Shown one piece after another: positions 1-8,648 of a DNA stretch of 64,000 nt. The notes beneath the pieces were generated by a model, which did not search any database, was not told the origin of the DNA, and saw only the letters and a list, made by a program, of their open reading frames with translations. Origin of the DNA: Flavobacterium sp. AED (lineage in GTDB: Bacteria; Bacteroidota; Bacteroidia; Flavobacteriales; Flavobacteriaceae); NCBI RefSeq assembly GCF_000812945.1, contig NZ_JSYM01000002.1, forward strand, positions 1 to 64,000, in the 5' to 3' direction. Each line of letters starts with the position of its first letter. The stretch's first letter is position 1. A program made the translations under genes and the position numbers.

Positions 1-422
1 ACATTTGCAATAGTGCCATTATTCATTTCTACTGCACCAATAAAGGGATGAATGAGCTGTTCTTTTAGGTTTGGAGATCGTCCATTAAGAAAAAGACCTC
101 CAATATAAGTTTCATCGGTTGTATTATAGGTACGCTCTGGGGAAAATACATTGTAAGCTAAATTTGGAGAATTGATGTTCGAAAAAGTACCAGTTACAGC
201 TCCTTCCGAAATGTCTCTGTGTAGAGGGTCACTAAAACCAGTTTCAGGCGCATGGCAAGAAGCACACGCTTGACCGATAGGATTGGAGAGGTTTTTATCA
301 AAAAAAATTAATTTTCCGATTGCTGTTTTATTGCTAATAACAGGCACATATTCGGAATCGTCAGTACAGCTCGATAACATTATCGCAGCTATAAAGCTAA
401 TTAAAAAGTTTTTTTTGCTCAT
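1..422 (-). CDS. Di-haem cytochrome c peroxidase family lipoprotein, 3' end outside window
   Basis: Reading the minus strand from the ATG at 422 gives an open frame of 140 codons that runs off the window edge. It begins with a short lipoprotein-type signal ending LSSC, then a stretch typical of bacterial cytochrome c peroxidases, with the first haem site CASCH at about residues 59-63 and a following PETGFSD segment. Members of this family (CcpA/MauG) reduce hydrogen peroxide or oxidise partners in the periplasm using two c-type haems; only the N-terminal haem domain is visible. A TAnnTTTG box lies just upstream on the same strand. It diverges from the metal island, so it may belong either to the host or to the island. 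Confidence 0.85.
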   Translation of the reverse strand, partial: MSKKNFLISFIAAIMLSSCTDDSEYVPVISNKTAIGKLIFFDKNLSNPIGQACASCHAPETGFSDPLHRDISEGAVTGTFSNINSPNLAYNVFSPERTYNTTDETYIGGLFLNGRSPNLKEQLIHPFIGAVEMNNGTIAN

Positions 423-866
423 TTATTTAGAATAATTAAAAATAATGGCGCAAATATAAAATTCCATTTTCAAACCAGCAAGTTTATTTAGACTAAATAT
501 TAACAGTGTTTTTAAATTAATTTTAACAGTCTTTAATTTTAATGTATATTTTTTCAAAAAGCTCCTTTTACTATAAGTTTCTTCGTTTTAATGAATTAAA
601 TAAAATCTAAATAATTTTTCCATTTTGTTTCAATCAAACATATAGAAAACAGATAATTAGGTAAAATAGCAATAAGTAAGCATATTGAAAAATCGACTGT
701 TATACAGCTATTACAAATCTCAATGTTTATATGACTTAATTATAAATTTGTCATTGGTACAGTTAAGTATATAGCTCTCTTCAATGTTTATAGCAATATG
801 TTTTTAACACATTATTAGCACTCAATCAATATAATTTGATTAATTTAGATATAAATTAAAATTCTA
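423..866. other. Intergenic region between divergent genes
   Basis: This stretch of 444 nt is very AT-rich and has no convincing coding frame. Besides the minus-strand promoter, it holds TAAATTTG at 743-750 on the plus strand, a candidate -7 box for the Cys/His-rich gene at 867, without a clear TTG at -33. No terminator or repeat was recognised. Confidence 0.4.
451..481 (-). promoter_or_regulatory. Bacteroidetes-type promoter for the peroxidase gene
   Basis: On the minus strand TATATTTG (451-458) matches the Bacteroidetes -7 box TAnnTTTG, and TTG (479-481) lies 20 nt upstream as a -33 element. The start codon is about 29 nt downstream. Confidence 0.5.
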
Positions 867-1235
867 ATGAACAAATTTCACATTTTAGTAATCGTATTAT
901 TTGGTTTCTTACTGATTCCAAGTAGTTCTTTTGCGTGTGAAAACAATTCAGCAAAACATTCTTGTAAAAAAGAGACTTCCTCAAAAATGGACGAAGATGA
1001 TTGTTGCAAAAATGACAATCATTCAAAAAATAAAAACCACGATGGTTGCGGAGGAAAATGTAACCATTCTAAGTGCGGTTGTGCGTCTTCTTGCAAAACC
1101 TCTATTACAATTGATGAATTGAACTTTAATAGTACTATTTTTGATTTCTCTTCAGAAAAACAAAAATTCAACAATTATGAAACCTTTATTTCTTCTGGTT
1201 TCAATTCTTTATGGCTTATACCAAAAATAGGCTGA
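867..1235 (+). CDS. Small secreted Cys/His-rich protein, probable metal binder
   Basis: The 122-residue product has an N-terminal hydrophobic signal (residues 4-23) followed by about 55 residues crowded with Cys, His, Lys and Asp, including CC, GCGGKC and CGCASSC. The last 45 residues are ordinary and contain a hydrophobic C-terminus. I do not recognise a named family. The composition and its place as first gene of a copper-type island suggest a periplasmic or surface metal-binding peptide, but this is inferred from composition and context. An overlapping frame at 931-1122 is a shadow. Confidence 0.6.
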   Translation: MNKFHILVIVLFGFLLIPSSSFACENNSAKHSCKKETSSKMDEDDCCKNDNHSKNKNHDGCGGKCNHSKCGCASSCKTSITIDELNFNSTIFDFSSEKQKFNNYETFISSGFNSLWLIPKIG

Positions 1236-1562
1236 ATTTTAAATTTGACAGCCATAAGTGTGTCAAATAAAAAGTATTCTTTACTTTAAAATCCTTGTAT
1301 TTCTCGACTAATGTAATTTTCAAAAGTACGGCTCTTTTATGCTGTCATTTTGCGATTGTTTAGTTAATTTAAAATGACTTAACACACAGTGGACTCTTTA
1401 ATTGCAAGGACAATATAACTATTGTTGGTATCCAATACGTAACGATTTATTATCAAATATTGCCTTATATAAGGAACTCTCGGTTGAGTAAAGCAAAGAA
1501 AACAGATTAAATCCCTACTAAGGCTCAAAAAAATATTGAGTCACATTAAAACAATTAAGTAA
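1236..1562. other. Intergenic region ahead of the regulator gene
   Basis: No gene was seen in these 327 nt. A small inverted repeat TTTGACA (1244-1250) / TGTCAAA (1261-1267) lies just behind the preceding stop codon and could form a hairpin, but there is no clear run of T after it. The rest is AT-rich without recognised motifs. Confidence 0.3.
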
Positions 1563-2123
1563 ATGAAGCTCTATATCAAAAATATGGTCTGTAATCGATG
1601 TACTATGATAGTCAAATCAGAGTTAGAAAGATTCGGCTATACCATTATTGCTATTCAACTAGGTGAAGTTGAAATTAAAGAAGAACTTTTAAAACATCAA
1701 ATTGATGAAATTCAAAAGGCTTTCTCCCAATTTGAATTTACAATTATTAAAAAAGGAAATGATAAAGTAGTCGAAAAAATCAAATTATTAGTAAATACTT
1801 TTGTTAATCAACACGAAGAATTACAGCATTTGAATTTATCAACTTATATTCAGTCAAATATTAATAAAGAATATAATTATTTGAGTAATGTGTTCTCTGA
1901 AACTGAAAACAAAACCATTGAACATTTTTATATTGGCCATAAGATTGAAAAAATAAAGCAATACCTTTCTGATAATGAAATTTCTATATCAGAAATAGCA
2001 TATAAAATGAACTATAGCAGTATTTCTTATCTGTCAAATCAATTCAAAAAAGAAACTGGATATACACCTTCTCAATTTAAATCATTAAATGATAATAAAA
2101 GAGTTGGATTAGAGAATCTGTAA
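1563..2123 (+). CDS. HMA-like/AraC-type transcriptional regulator, candidate copper sensor
   Basis: The 186-residue protein joins two modules. Residues 1-65 resemble a heavy-metal-associated (HMA) fold with a CNRC motif (Cys10, Cys13), in which the usual GMxCxxC loop reads NMVCNRC. Residues about 125-178 form an AraC/XylS-type helix-turn-helix, with the typical ISEIAYKMNYSSISYLSNQF core and the GYTPSQFK end. Only one AraC-type DNA-binding domain is present, at the C-terminus as usual. It sits at the head of the metal island, reading the same way as the efflux genes. The inferred role is Cu(I)/Ag(I)-responsive control of those genes. The metal identity is not shown by sequence. Confidence 0.75.
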   Translation: MKLYIKNMVCNRCTMIVKSELERFGYTIIAIQLGEVEIKEELLKHQIDEIQKAFSQFEFTIIKKGNDKVVEKIKLLVNTFVNQHEELQHLNLSTYIQSNINKEYNYLSNVFSETENKTIEHFYIGHKIEKIKQYLSDNEISISEIAYKMNYSSISYLSNQFKKETGYTPSQFKSLNDNKRVGLENL

Positions 2124-2209
2124 ATATTACAAATCTGTTGTAAAATATTACAGCTATTCTCTTTAGTAAATTAATGTCCTTTGTATTATTAATTTTAAAT
2201 ATAGAAAAA

Positions 2210-2788
2210 ATGAAAACTCTAATTATTGCCTTAAGTTTATTTTTTGCGGCCAACACAGCTATTTTGGCTCAAAAAACAAAAGATACTTCTAAAAATGAAG
2301 TAAATACTACCGTTTATTCTTGTCCTATGCATCCTAATGAGGTGAGTTCAATGGAAGGGGACTGTAGCAAGTGTGGAATGAAAATGGTAAAAACCACGGA
2401 ACGAAAATACAATCACGCTGTGAAGGGAAGTCAAGCAAGCAGTAAGGTTATTATAAAATATGTTTGCACAATGGATGGTGCAACTTCTGACAAACCAGGA
2501 AAATGCCCTAAATGCGGGATGGATATGGTACAAAAAGAAGTTCAAAAAGTAACTTATACCTGTCCGATGCATCCTGAAGAAATAAGTTTAATTGAAGGTG
2601 GATGTAGCAAATGCGGAATGAAAATGGTTAAAACTAGAGAATACAACCACGCTGTTAAAGGTAGTCAAGCCAGTAGTGAGATTGTTACAAAATATGTTTG
2701 TACAATGGATGGAGCAACTTCTGATAAGCCAGGAAATTGTCCTAAATGCGGAATGGAAATGACTAAAAAAGAGGATAATAAAAAATAA
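2210..2788 (+). CDS. Secreted protein with four heavy-metal-binding domains
   Basis: The start at 2210 is preferred because it puts a clean signal peptide (residues 1-20, ending ILAQ) at the N-terminus; an in-frame ATG at 2174 adds 12 residues. The 192-residue product carries four HMBD units, at about 36-61, 84-107, 117-141 and 162-185. Each has a first Cys (CPMHP or CTMDG) and a CxKCGM pair. Units 1-2 and 3-4 form a duplicated module with the same linker (YNHAVKGSQASS). This domain is usually found singly at the N-terminus of CusB-like adaptors. The inferred role is a periplasmic metal sponge or shuttle for the efflux system. It has no catalytic domain. Confidence 0.75.
   Translation: MKTLIIALSLFFAANTAILAQKTKDTSKNEVNTTVYSCPMHPNEVSSMEGDCSKCGMKMVKTTERKYNHAVKGSQASSKVIIKYVCTMDGATSDKPGKCPKCGMDMVQKEVQKVTYTCPMHPEEISLIEGGCSKCGMKMVKTREYNHAVKGSQASSEIVTKYVCTMDGATSDKPGNCPKCGMEMTKKEDNKK
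2315..2780 (+). repeat. Internal tandem duplication of about 240 bp
   Basis: Within the four-HMBD gene the first half (about 2315-2550) is repeated by the second (about 2558-2780). The YNHAVKGSQASS linker and KYVCTMDGATSDKPG segment recur nearly unchanged, which points to a fairly recent in-frame duplication of a two-domain unit. Confidence 0.65.
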
Positions 2789-2975
2789 TTTTATTATGTA
2801 AAATTTGAATCTCTTTTTATTTCAATTAGATACGCATTGTAAACAATTATTTGCGATGCGCTTGTTATATAATCAATACTAAAATGAAAAGTAGTATCCG
2901 TATTAAAGTGGATTTTAAAAAAAATATTCATCAGAAAATGTTGCTAACAGCAACATTATTTCTACCAATTAATAA

Positions 2976-3698
2976 ATGAAAAAAATGAAAAATGTAATTC
3001 TTTCTGCCATTGTGATGGCATTCGTAATGGTTTCTTGTAACCAAAAAAACAAAGAAGCTGCAACAACTAATTCAGAAACAACAGAGAGCACTTCTCAAAT
3101 ATATGCGTGTTCTATGCATCCAGAAATTGCAGGAAAAAAGGGAGAGAAATGCTCTAAATGTGGAATGGAACTCACAGAGCCGGTAAATGAAGTTACCAAA
3201 ACTACTTCCGGTACTTCAACTGAAGTCAAAACCGAAACAACTGTTGCACCAGTTACACAAACTAAATTTTCAATCAATGAAATTGTGAGTAACTATTTGA
3301 AACTGAAAAATGCACTGACTAAAGACGACACAAAAGGTGCAGCCAATGCGGGTAAAGCATTATATGTAACTTTCAATAAAATAAATTCCAATACAATACC
3401 AAATGCAAAATTGAAAAAGGAATATCTTGATATTGCCGATGATGCCAAAGAACACGCAGAACATATTGGAGATAACGCTGGTAAATTAGAGCATCAAAGA
3501 GAACATTTTGTACTTTTAAGTAAAGATGTAACTGATTTAATCAAAACTTTCGGATCTGATCAAAAAGTCTATCAAGATTTTTGCCCTATGGCAGATAATG
3601 GAAAAGGGGCTATTTGGATAAGTGAAACCAAAGATATCAAGAATCCATATTACGGTAATAAAATGCTTACATGTGGTTCAATACAAAAGGAATTGTAA
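2976..3698 (+). CDS. Lipoprotein with HMBD and DUF3347 domains
   Basis: The 240-residue protein has a lipoprotein signal with Cys21 (MVSC), a Thr/Ser-rich linker and one HMBD at about 42-66 (CSMHP, then CSKCGM). From about 97 to 230 it carries a helical domain of the DUF3347 type, including the DFCPMADNGKGAIWIS signature near the end. DUF3347 proteins are common beside Bacteroidetes copper efflux genes, and some CusB-like adaptors carry the domain at their C-terminus. The expected location is the periplasm, anchored by lipid. The inferred role is a metal chaperone in the efflux pathway. The next start codon follows the stop by only one nucleotide, so it is co-transcribed with the haem-binding gene. 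Confidence 0.75.
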   Translation: MKKMKNVILSAIVMAFVMVSCNQKNKEAATTNSETTESTSQIYACSMHPEIAGKKGEKCSKCGMELTEPVNEVTKTTSGTSTEVKTETTVAPVTQTKFSINEIVSNYLKLKNALTKDDTKGAANAGKALYVTFNKINSNTIPNAKLKKEYLDIADDAKEHAEHIGDNAGKLEHQREHFVLLSKDVTDLIKTFGSDQKVYQDFCPMADNGKGAIWISETKDIKNPYYGNKMLTCGSIQKEL

Positions 3699-3699
3699 G

Positions 3700-4170
3700 A
3701 TGAAAAAAATCATCCAAAAAACACTGTTTATTGGGTTAATTATTTTTTTGCTAATGCAATTGTATCAACCTGCTCGTAATAAAAGTTATGGGCAGGATTT
3801 AATTGGAAATTTTACAAAAATCTACAATGTTCCCAAAAATGTGGAAACCATTTTACGAACATCCTGTTACGATTGTCACAGTGATAACACAAATTATCCT
3901 TGGTATTCATACGTTCAACCAGGGCGTTCTTTTATGGAAAGTCACATTAAAGACGGAAAGAAAGATTTAAATTTTTATGAATTCGGAAATTACTCCAAGC
4001 GAAAGCAAGAAAGTAAATTAGAAGCTATAGTCAAGCAAATAAAATCAGATGAAATGCCTTTGTCTTCATATACTTTCATTCATAAAAATGCTATACTAAC
4101 ACCTACTCAAAAACAGGAAGTAATCAATTGGATTAATAAAACAAAAGATAGCCTTTCATCAAAAAACTAA
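3700..4170 (+). CDS. Haem-binding domain (Haem_bd-type) membrane-anchored protein
   Basis: The start at 3700 is chosen because it directly follows the previous stop codon and gives an N-terminal membrane segment (residues 4-21); an in-frame upstream ATG at 3622 would overlap the DUF3347 gene. The 156-residue product has a c-type haem site CYDCH at 56-60 followed by NTNYPWYS, the hallmark of small haem-binding proteins often annotated 'heme-binding domain-containing'. It is expected to face the periplasm. A haem protein inside a metal efflux operon could act in redox control of Cu(I)/Cu(II), but that is inference. The pump gene begins 6 nt downstream. Confidence 0.75.
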   Translation: MKKIIQKTLFIGLIIFLLMQLYQPARNKSYGQDLIGNFTKIYNVPKNVETILRTSCYDCHSDNTNYPWYSYVQPGRSFMESHIKDGKKDLNFYEFGNYSKRKQESKLEAIVKQIKSDEMPLSSYTFIHKNAILTPTQKQEVINWINKTKDSLSSKN

Positions 4171-4175
4171 ATAGT

Positions 4176-5456
4176 ATGGTCGAAAAATTAATATCATTTT
4201 CATTAAAAAACCGATTTGTTGTACTACTAGTTTCGGCCTGTTTATTTGGCTGGGGTATTTATAGTGTACAACAAAATCCGATAGATGCCATTCCCGATTT
4301 GTCAGAGAATCAAGTCATTGTCTTTACGGAATGGATGGGGAGAAGCCCGCAGGTTATAGAAGCGCAAGTAACTTATCCTTTGGTCTCTAACCTGCAAGGC
4401 ATTCCAAAAATTAAAAATATTCGTGGTGCCTCCATGTTCGGGATGAGTTTTGTCTACATCGTTTTTGAAGATGATGTCGATGTCTATTGGGCAAGAACCC
4501 GGGTTTTGGAAAGGTTAAATTATGCCCAACGGTTGTTGCCACAAAATGTTGTACCAACATTAGGTCCAGACGGTACTGGTGTGGGACATATTTTTTGGTA
4601 TCATTTGCAAGCCAACGGTATGGATTTGGGAGAGCTAAGAGCATTGCAAGACTGGTATGTGAAATTCGCATTACAGACCGTACCGGGCGTGGCAGAAGTG
4701 GCCTCGTTTGGAGGTTTTGAAAAACAATATCAATTGGTGTTAGACCCCCTAAAAATGCAATACTACAATGTAAGCATGATGGAAGTGATGAATGCTGTCA
4801 AGGCAAATAATAATGATGTTGGAGGACGGAAATTTGAAATGAGTAATATGTCCTATATCGTAAGAGGTTTAGGCTACATAAAAAACATAAAAGATGTAGA
4901 AGACATTGCCATTAAAAACTATAATTCCGTTCCTGTAAAAGTAAAAGACATTGGTTCGATACAAATGGGGGGCGATTTGAGATTAGGGATTTTTGATGAA
5001 AATGGAACTGGCGAAGTGGTTGGCGGAATTGTAGTGATGCGTTATGGCGAAAATGCTGATAAAATAATCACAGCGGTTAAAGAAAAAATGAAAGAAGTCG
5101 AAAAAGGCTTACCCGAAGGCGTTACTTTTAAAACGTCTTATGACAGAAGCGAATTGATAGAAAAAGCTATTGCATCGGTTAAAGGAACTTTAATCGAAGA
5201 AATGATTGCCGTTTCTATAATAATTCTTCTTTTTCTTTTTCATTGGCGAAGTGCCTTAATCATTTTAATCCAAATACCAATATCCGTTGCGGTTGCATTT
5301 ATCTTTCTACAAGCTTTTGGAATATCTTCCAATATTATGTCACTAACGGGTATTGCGCTGGCAATAGGTGTTATTGTTGATGACGGAATTGTGATGGTAG
5401 AGAATGCTTATAGGACAATTTCGGAGAAACAAGAAGAAATGGATAACAACAAATAA
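4176..5456 (+). CDS. cusA: CusA/CzcA-type RND metal efflux pump, N-terminal part (interrupted gene)
   Basis: The 426-residue frame covers the first part of a heavy-metal RND (HME) proton antiporter: TM1, the first periplasmic pore domains, and TM2 to TM4. TM4 has the proton-relay acidic pair (Asp402-Asp403 in IVDDGIVMVENA). The frame then stops at TAA 5454-5456. The next frame (5466) continues in the same reading frame with only three codons between, starting at the TM4-TM5 cytoplasmic loop. Joined, the two would give about 1,075 residues, a normal CusA length. So this is a single gene interrupted by one nonsense codon, a naturally split pump, or a sequencing error. In the family, the pump exports Cu(I)/Ag(I) or Zn/Co/Cd from periplasm and cytoplasm. 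Confidence 0.85.
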   Translation: MVEKLISFSLKNRFVVLLVSACLFGWGIYSVQQNPIDAIPDLSENQVIVFTEWMGRSPQVIEAQVTYPLVSNLQGIPKIKNIRGASMFGMSFVYIVFEDDVDVYWARTRVLERLNYAQRLLPQNVVPTLGPDGTGVGHIFWYHLQANGMDLGELRALQDWYVKFALQTVPGVAEVASFGGFEKQYQLVLDPLKMQYYNVSMMEVMNAVKANNNDVGGRKFEMSNMSYIVRGLGYIKNIKDVEDIAIKNYNSVPVKVKDIGSIQMGGDLRLGIFDENGTGEVVGGIVVMRYGENADKIITAVKEKMKEVEKGLPEGVTFKTSYDRSELIEKAIASVKGTLIEEMIAVSIIILLFLFHWRSALIILIQIPISVAVAFIFLQAFGISSNIMSLTGIALAIGVIVDDGIVMVENAYRTISEKQEEMDNNK

Positions 5457-5465
5457 TTTGTAGCG

Positions 5466-7403
5466 ATGAGGAATTTTTTTAAAAAAATAGTCAAAAAACA
5501 ACACGATCCATTATCATCTGATGAAAAATTGCAGCTAATTGAATCCTCTTCTAAATTAGTTGGACCAGGTGTTTTCTATTCAACCGTAATTATAATTACC
5601 TCTTTTTTACCTGTCTTTCTCCTTACAGGCATGGAGGGAAAACTCTTTAGTCCATTGGCATGGACAAAATCGTTAATACTTATTGTTGATGCATTTTTTG
5701 CTATAACACTTACCCCTGTGTTAATTAGTTTTTTACTTAAAGGCAGACTTCGAGTGGAAGAAAAAAATCCAATTAATAGAAAACTGGAAAGCATCTATAC
5801 GCCTATTTTAACCCTTTGTTTAAAATGGAGAAAAACAGTATTGGGTATCAATATCATTGCACTTTTGATAGGAGTTTTAATGTTTACGCGTTTAGGTTCA
5901 GAATTTATGCCTCCATTAGATGAAGGTTCCATCTTGTTTATGCCGGTAACCTTGCCGGATGTATCCAATTCTGAAGTAAAACGAATATTACAAGTTCAGG
6001 ACAAATTAATAAAATCGATACCCGAAGTGGCACACGTTTTAGGAAAAGCCGGGAGAGCAAATACAGCAACCGATAACAGCCCGATAAGTATGATTGAAAC
6101 CATTGTTTTGTTAAAGCCCCAACAAGAATGGAGAGCAGGCAAAACGAAAAATGATATTGTTAACGAAATAAACAACAAACTGCAAATACCCGGAGTAACT
6201 AATGGCTTTACCCAACCCATCATCAATCGTATCAATATGCTTTCAACGGGTATCCGAACCGATGTTGGAATTAAAATTTATGGAGCAAGTTTAGATACCA
6301 TAAACGCATTATCCCAAAAAATTAAAAAAGCACTCGAAGGCACAGCTGGAGTAAAAGATTTATATGCCGAACCCATAACCGGAGGGAAATATATTGACAT
6401 AGAAGCAAAACGGGAGGTGATTGGTAGATATGGGCTTTCAATTGACGATATAAATACTGTTGTTGAAGCGGCTATTGGAGGGATGAAACTCACGACAACT
6501 ATCGAAGGAAGGCAACGTTTTTCGGTAAATGCGAGATATGCACAGGAATATCGAAATAGTTTAGAAGCCCTAAAAAAACTGCAAGTACAAACAATGCAAT
6601 TTGGACCAATTCCGTTAGAAACGGTTGCTGATGTGAAAATAAGTGATGGACCGCCCATGATAAACAGCGAAAATGCAATGCTTCGTGGTAGCGTATTGTT
6701 TAATGTTCGGGACCGTGATTTAGGAAGTACCGTAAAAGAGGCGCAGAAAAAATTGGATACTATGATGACTAAAATGCCAAAAGGATATTATGTGGAATGG
6801 AGCGGACAATGGGAAAATCAAATCAGAGCCAACAAAACATTAGGTATGATATTGCCTATTGTCGTTGTTATTATTTTTCTTGTTTTATACTTTACGTATC
6901 GTTCCATGAAAGAAGCTTTGATAACCATGATAACGGTACCGTTTGCTTTAATTGGAGGTATTTTTATGGTGTATTTTTATGGTATTAATTTATCGGTAGC
7001 CGTAGCCGTCGGTTTTATTGCATTGTTTGGTTTGGCTGTCGAAACAGCTATGCTAATAACCATTTATTTGAATGAGGCGATGAACAAAATGGTGGCAAAA
7101 CATGGGAACAGTGCAGCAACAATTACAGAAGCTATTTTGAGAGAATATATTATTGATGGTTCAGCCAAAAGGTTGCGACCAAAACTAATGACTGTTTCCG
7201 TTTCCTTATTTGGATTAATACCAATTCTTTGGGCAACAGGAACAGGCGCCGATGTGATGCTTCCTATCACGGTTCCGCTCATTGGTGGTACAATCACCTC
7301 GACTATTTATGTATTATTAGTAACACCTGTTGTTTTCGAAATGTCAAAACTTCGTGAATTAAAAACAAAAGGTAAAATAGATCTTATAGATGCAAAACAT
7401 TAA
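5466..7403 (+). CDS. cusA: CusA/CzcA-type RND metal efflux pump, C-terminal part (interrupted gene)
   Basis: The 645-residue frame continues the pump from the loop after TM4. It includes TM5-TM6, the second periplasmic domain with NRINMLSTGIRTDVGIKIYG-type HME signatures, and TM7 to TM12. The ATG at 5466 follows the upstream TAA by 9 nt, in the same frame, so re-initiation on the same mRNA is possible. All downstream hallmarks are intact (PPLDEGSILFMP, FALIGGIF, RLRPKLMTVSV), so the coding sequence has not decayed after the stop. The end overlaps the TolC-like gene by 14 nt, which indicates one operon. Whether two half-pumps assemble cannot be told from sequence. Confidence 0.85.
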   Translation: MRNFFKKIVKKQHDPLSSDEKLQLIESSSKLVGPGVFYSTVIIITSFLPVFLLTGMEGKLFSPLAWTKSLILIVDAFFAITLTPVLISFLLKGRLRVEEKNPINRKLESIYTPILTLCLKWRKTVLGINIIALLIGVLMFTRLGSEFMPPLDEGSILFMPVTLPDVSNSEVKRILQVQDKLIKSIPEVAHVLGKAGRANTATDNSPISMIETIVLLKPQQEWRAGKTKNDIVNEINNKLQIPGVTNGFTQPIINRINMLSTGIRTDVGIKIYGASLDTINALSQKIKKALEGTAGVKDLYAEPITGGKYIDIEAKREVIGRYGLSIDDINTVVEAAIGGMKLTTTIEGRQRFSVNARYAQEYRNSLEALKKLQVQTMQFGPIPLETVADVKISDGPPMINSENAMLRGSVLFNVRDRDLGSTVKEAQKKLDTMMTKMPKGYYVEWSGQWENQIRANKTLGMILPIVVVIIFLVLYFTYRSMKEALITMITVPFALIGGIFMVYFYGINLSVAVAVGFIALFGLAVETAMLITIYLNEAMNKMVAKHGNSAATITEAILREYIIDGSAKRLRPKLMTVSVSLFGLIPILWATGTGADVMLPITVPLIGGTITSTIYVLLVTPVVFEMSKLRELKTKGKIDLIDAKH

Positions 7404-8646
7404 ATATTATATCGCAATAAGTTATTTGATTTTAAGTAGTACTACTATTGTAGCACAAACACTTTCATTGGATACCATTTTGACTACTATCAAAACAAAT
7501 AATCCACAGTTGAAAATGTATGATGCTGATATTCAAAGCATGGATGCAGCAGCAAAAGGCGCTAAAAGCTGGATGCCGCCACAAGTAAATTCAGGTTTCT
7601 TTATGACCCCTTACAATACCAAATTATGGAAAGCTGGTGATAATAGCCTTGGTATGGGGTTTTATACATTAGGTGTTACGCAAATGATACCTAACCCATC
7701 AAAACTAAAGGCAGATTACAACTACATGAATGCAATGTCTTCAGTTGAGAAAGAAAACAAAAACTATACGATTAATCAATTAAATGCTTTGGCAAAAACG
7801 AATTATTACCAATGGTTGGTCCTGAATAAAAAAATGCAACTTGCCAACGATAATTTATTGCTTCTTGACTATATGATTAAGAGCATGGAGATCCGCTACC
7901 AATACAATATGGATAAATTGCCCACCTATTACAAAGCAAAATCACAATATAGCACATTACAAAGCATGATAGTAATGCTTCAAAATGATATTTCTCAAAA
8001 GCGAATTATGCTTAATACCTTGATGGCAAGAGACACTAATATCCCTTTTGAAATAAATACCACCTATCAATTAAAAGTTTTTGATTTGATAAAACTGCAT
8101 ACAACATTCAATATACAAGGCCGAAGTGATATTAAAGCTATTGAACAAACAATGGCATTAAATCAATTAAAAATAGAAGCTGAAAAAGCAAAACTATTAC
8201 CGGAATTTGGAATTAATTACGAACATATGTTTGCTTTTGGGCAACAACCACAACAATTCACTTTAATGCTTATGGTTACTATTCCCTTTGCTCCTTGGGC
8301 TTCAAAAATGAGTAAGGCAAATGTCAATAGCTTTCAAATAAAAAATGAAAGCCTTAATTGGCAAAAACAAATGGTTTTGAATGAAGCTCATGGAATGGTT
8401 TCAGGAATGAATACCGAACTTACCAATCTCAAGGCGCAATATGATATTGCTGAAAAGAGTATTATTCCAGCGCTGAGAAAAAATTATGATACGGCAATAC
8501 TTGCCTGGCAAAATAACACCGGTGATTTGTTTGTTGTTCTGGATGCATGGGAGGCATTAAATATGGCTCAAATAGATACTTTAGACAAATTGCAAGCTAT
8601 TTTGATTGCACAAGTGGAAATTGAAAAACATTTAGAAATCAAATAA
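7390..8646 (+). CDS. TolC-family outer membrane channel of the metal efflux system
   Basis: The 418-residue protein has a signal peptide (about 1-22, ending VAQ) and two long, mainly alpha-helical repeats rich in Asn, Gln and Lys. These are typical of outer membrane efflux proteins (OEP fold), such as 'AAKGAKSWMPPQV' near the start and the matching region near 250-290. The gene overlaps the pump gene by 14 nt and is followed after 2 nt by the first adaptor, so it belongs to the same operon and is the CusC-equivalent of the tripartite pump. Family proteins form trimeric channels spanning the periplasm and outer membrane. Bacteroidetes CusC proteins often lack lipidation, as here. Confidence 0.85.
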   Translation: MQNIKYYIAISYLILSSTTIVAQTLSLDTILTTIKTNNPQLKMYDADIQSMDAAAKGAKSWMPPQVNSGFFMTPYNTKLWKAGDNSLGMGFYTLGVTQMIPNPSKLKADYNYMNAMSSVEKENKNYTINQLNALAKTNYYQWLVLNKKMQLANDNLLLLDYMIKSMEIRYQYNMDKLPTYYKAKSQYSTLQSMIVMLQNDISQKRIMLNTLMARDTNIPFEINTTYQLKVFDLIKLHTTFNIQGRSDIKAIEQTMALNQLKIEAEKAKLLPEFGINYEHMFAFGQQPQQFTLMLMVTIPFAPWASKMSKANVNSFQIKNESLNWQKQMVLNEAHGMVSGMNTELTNLKAQYDIAEKSIIPALRKNYDTAILAWQNNTGDLFVVLDAWEALNMAQIDTLDKLQAILIAQVEIEKHLEIK

Positions 8647-8648
8647 TT

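Noticed and set aside
2884..2979. 31-residue frame overlapping the start of the DUF3347 gene by ATGA
   Set aside because: There is no recognisable feature; the composition fits random AT-rich DNA and the overlap may be chance.
5996..6658. Minus-strand open frames opposite the RND pump
   Set aside because: They are shadows of the strongly conserved pump coding strand and have no recognisable protein features.
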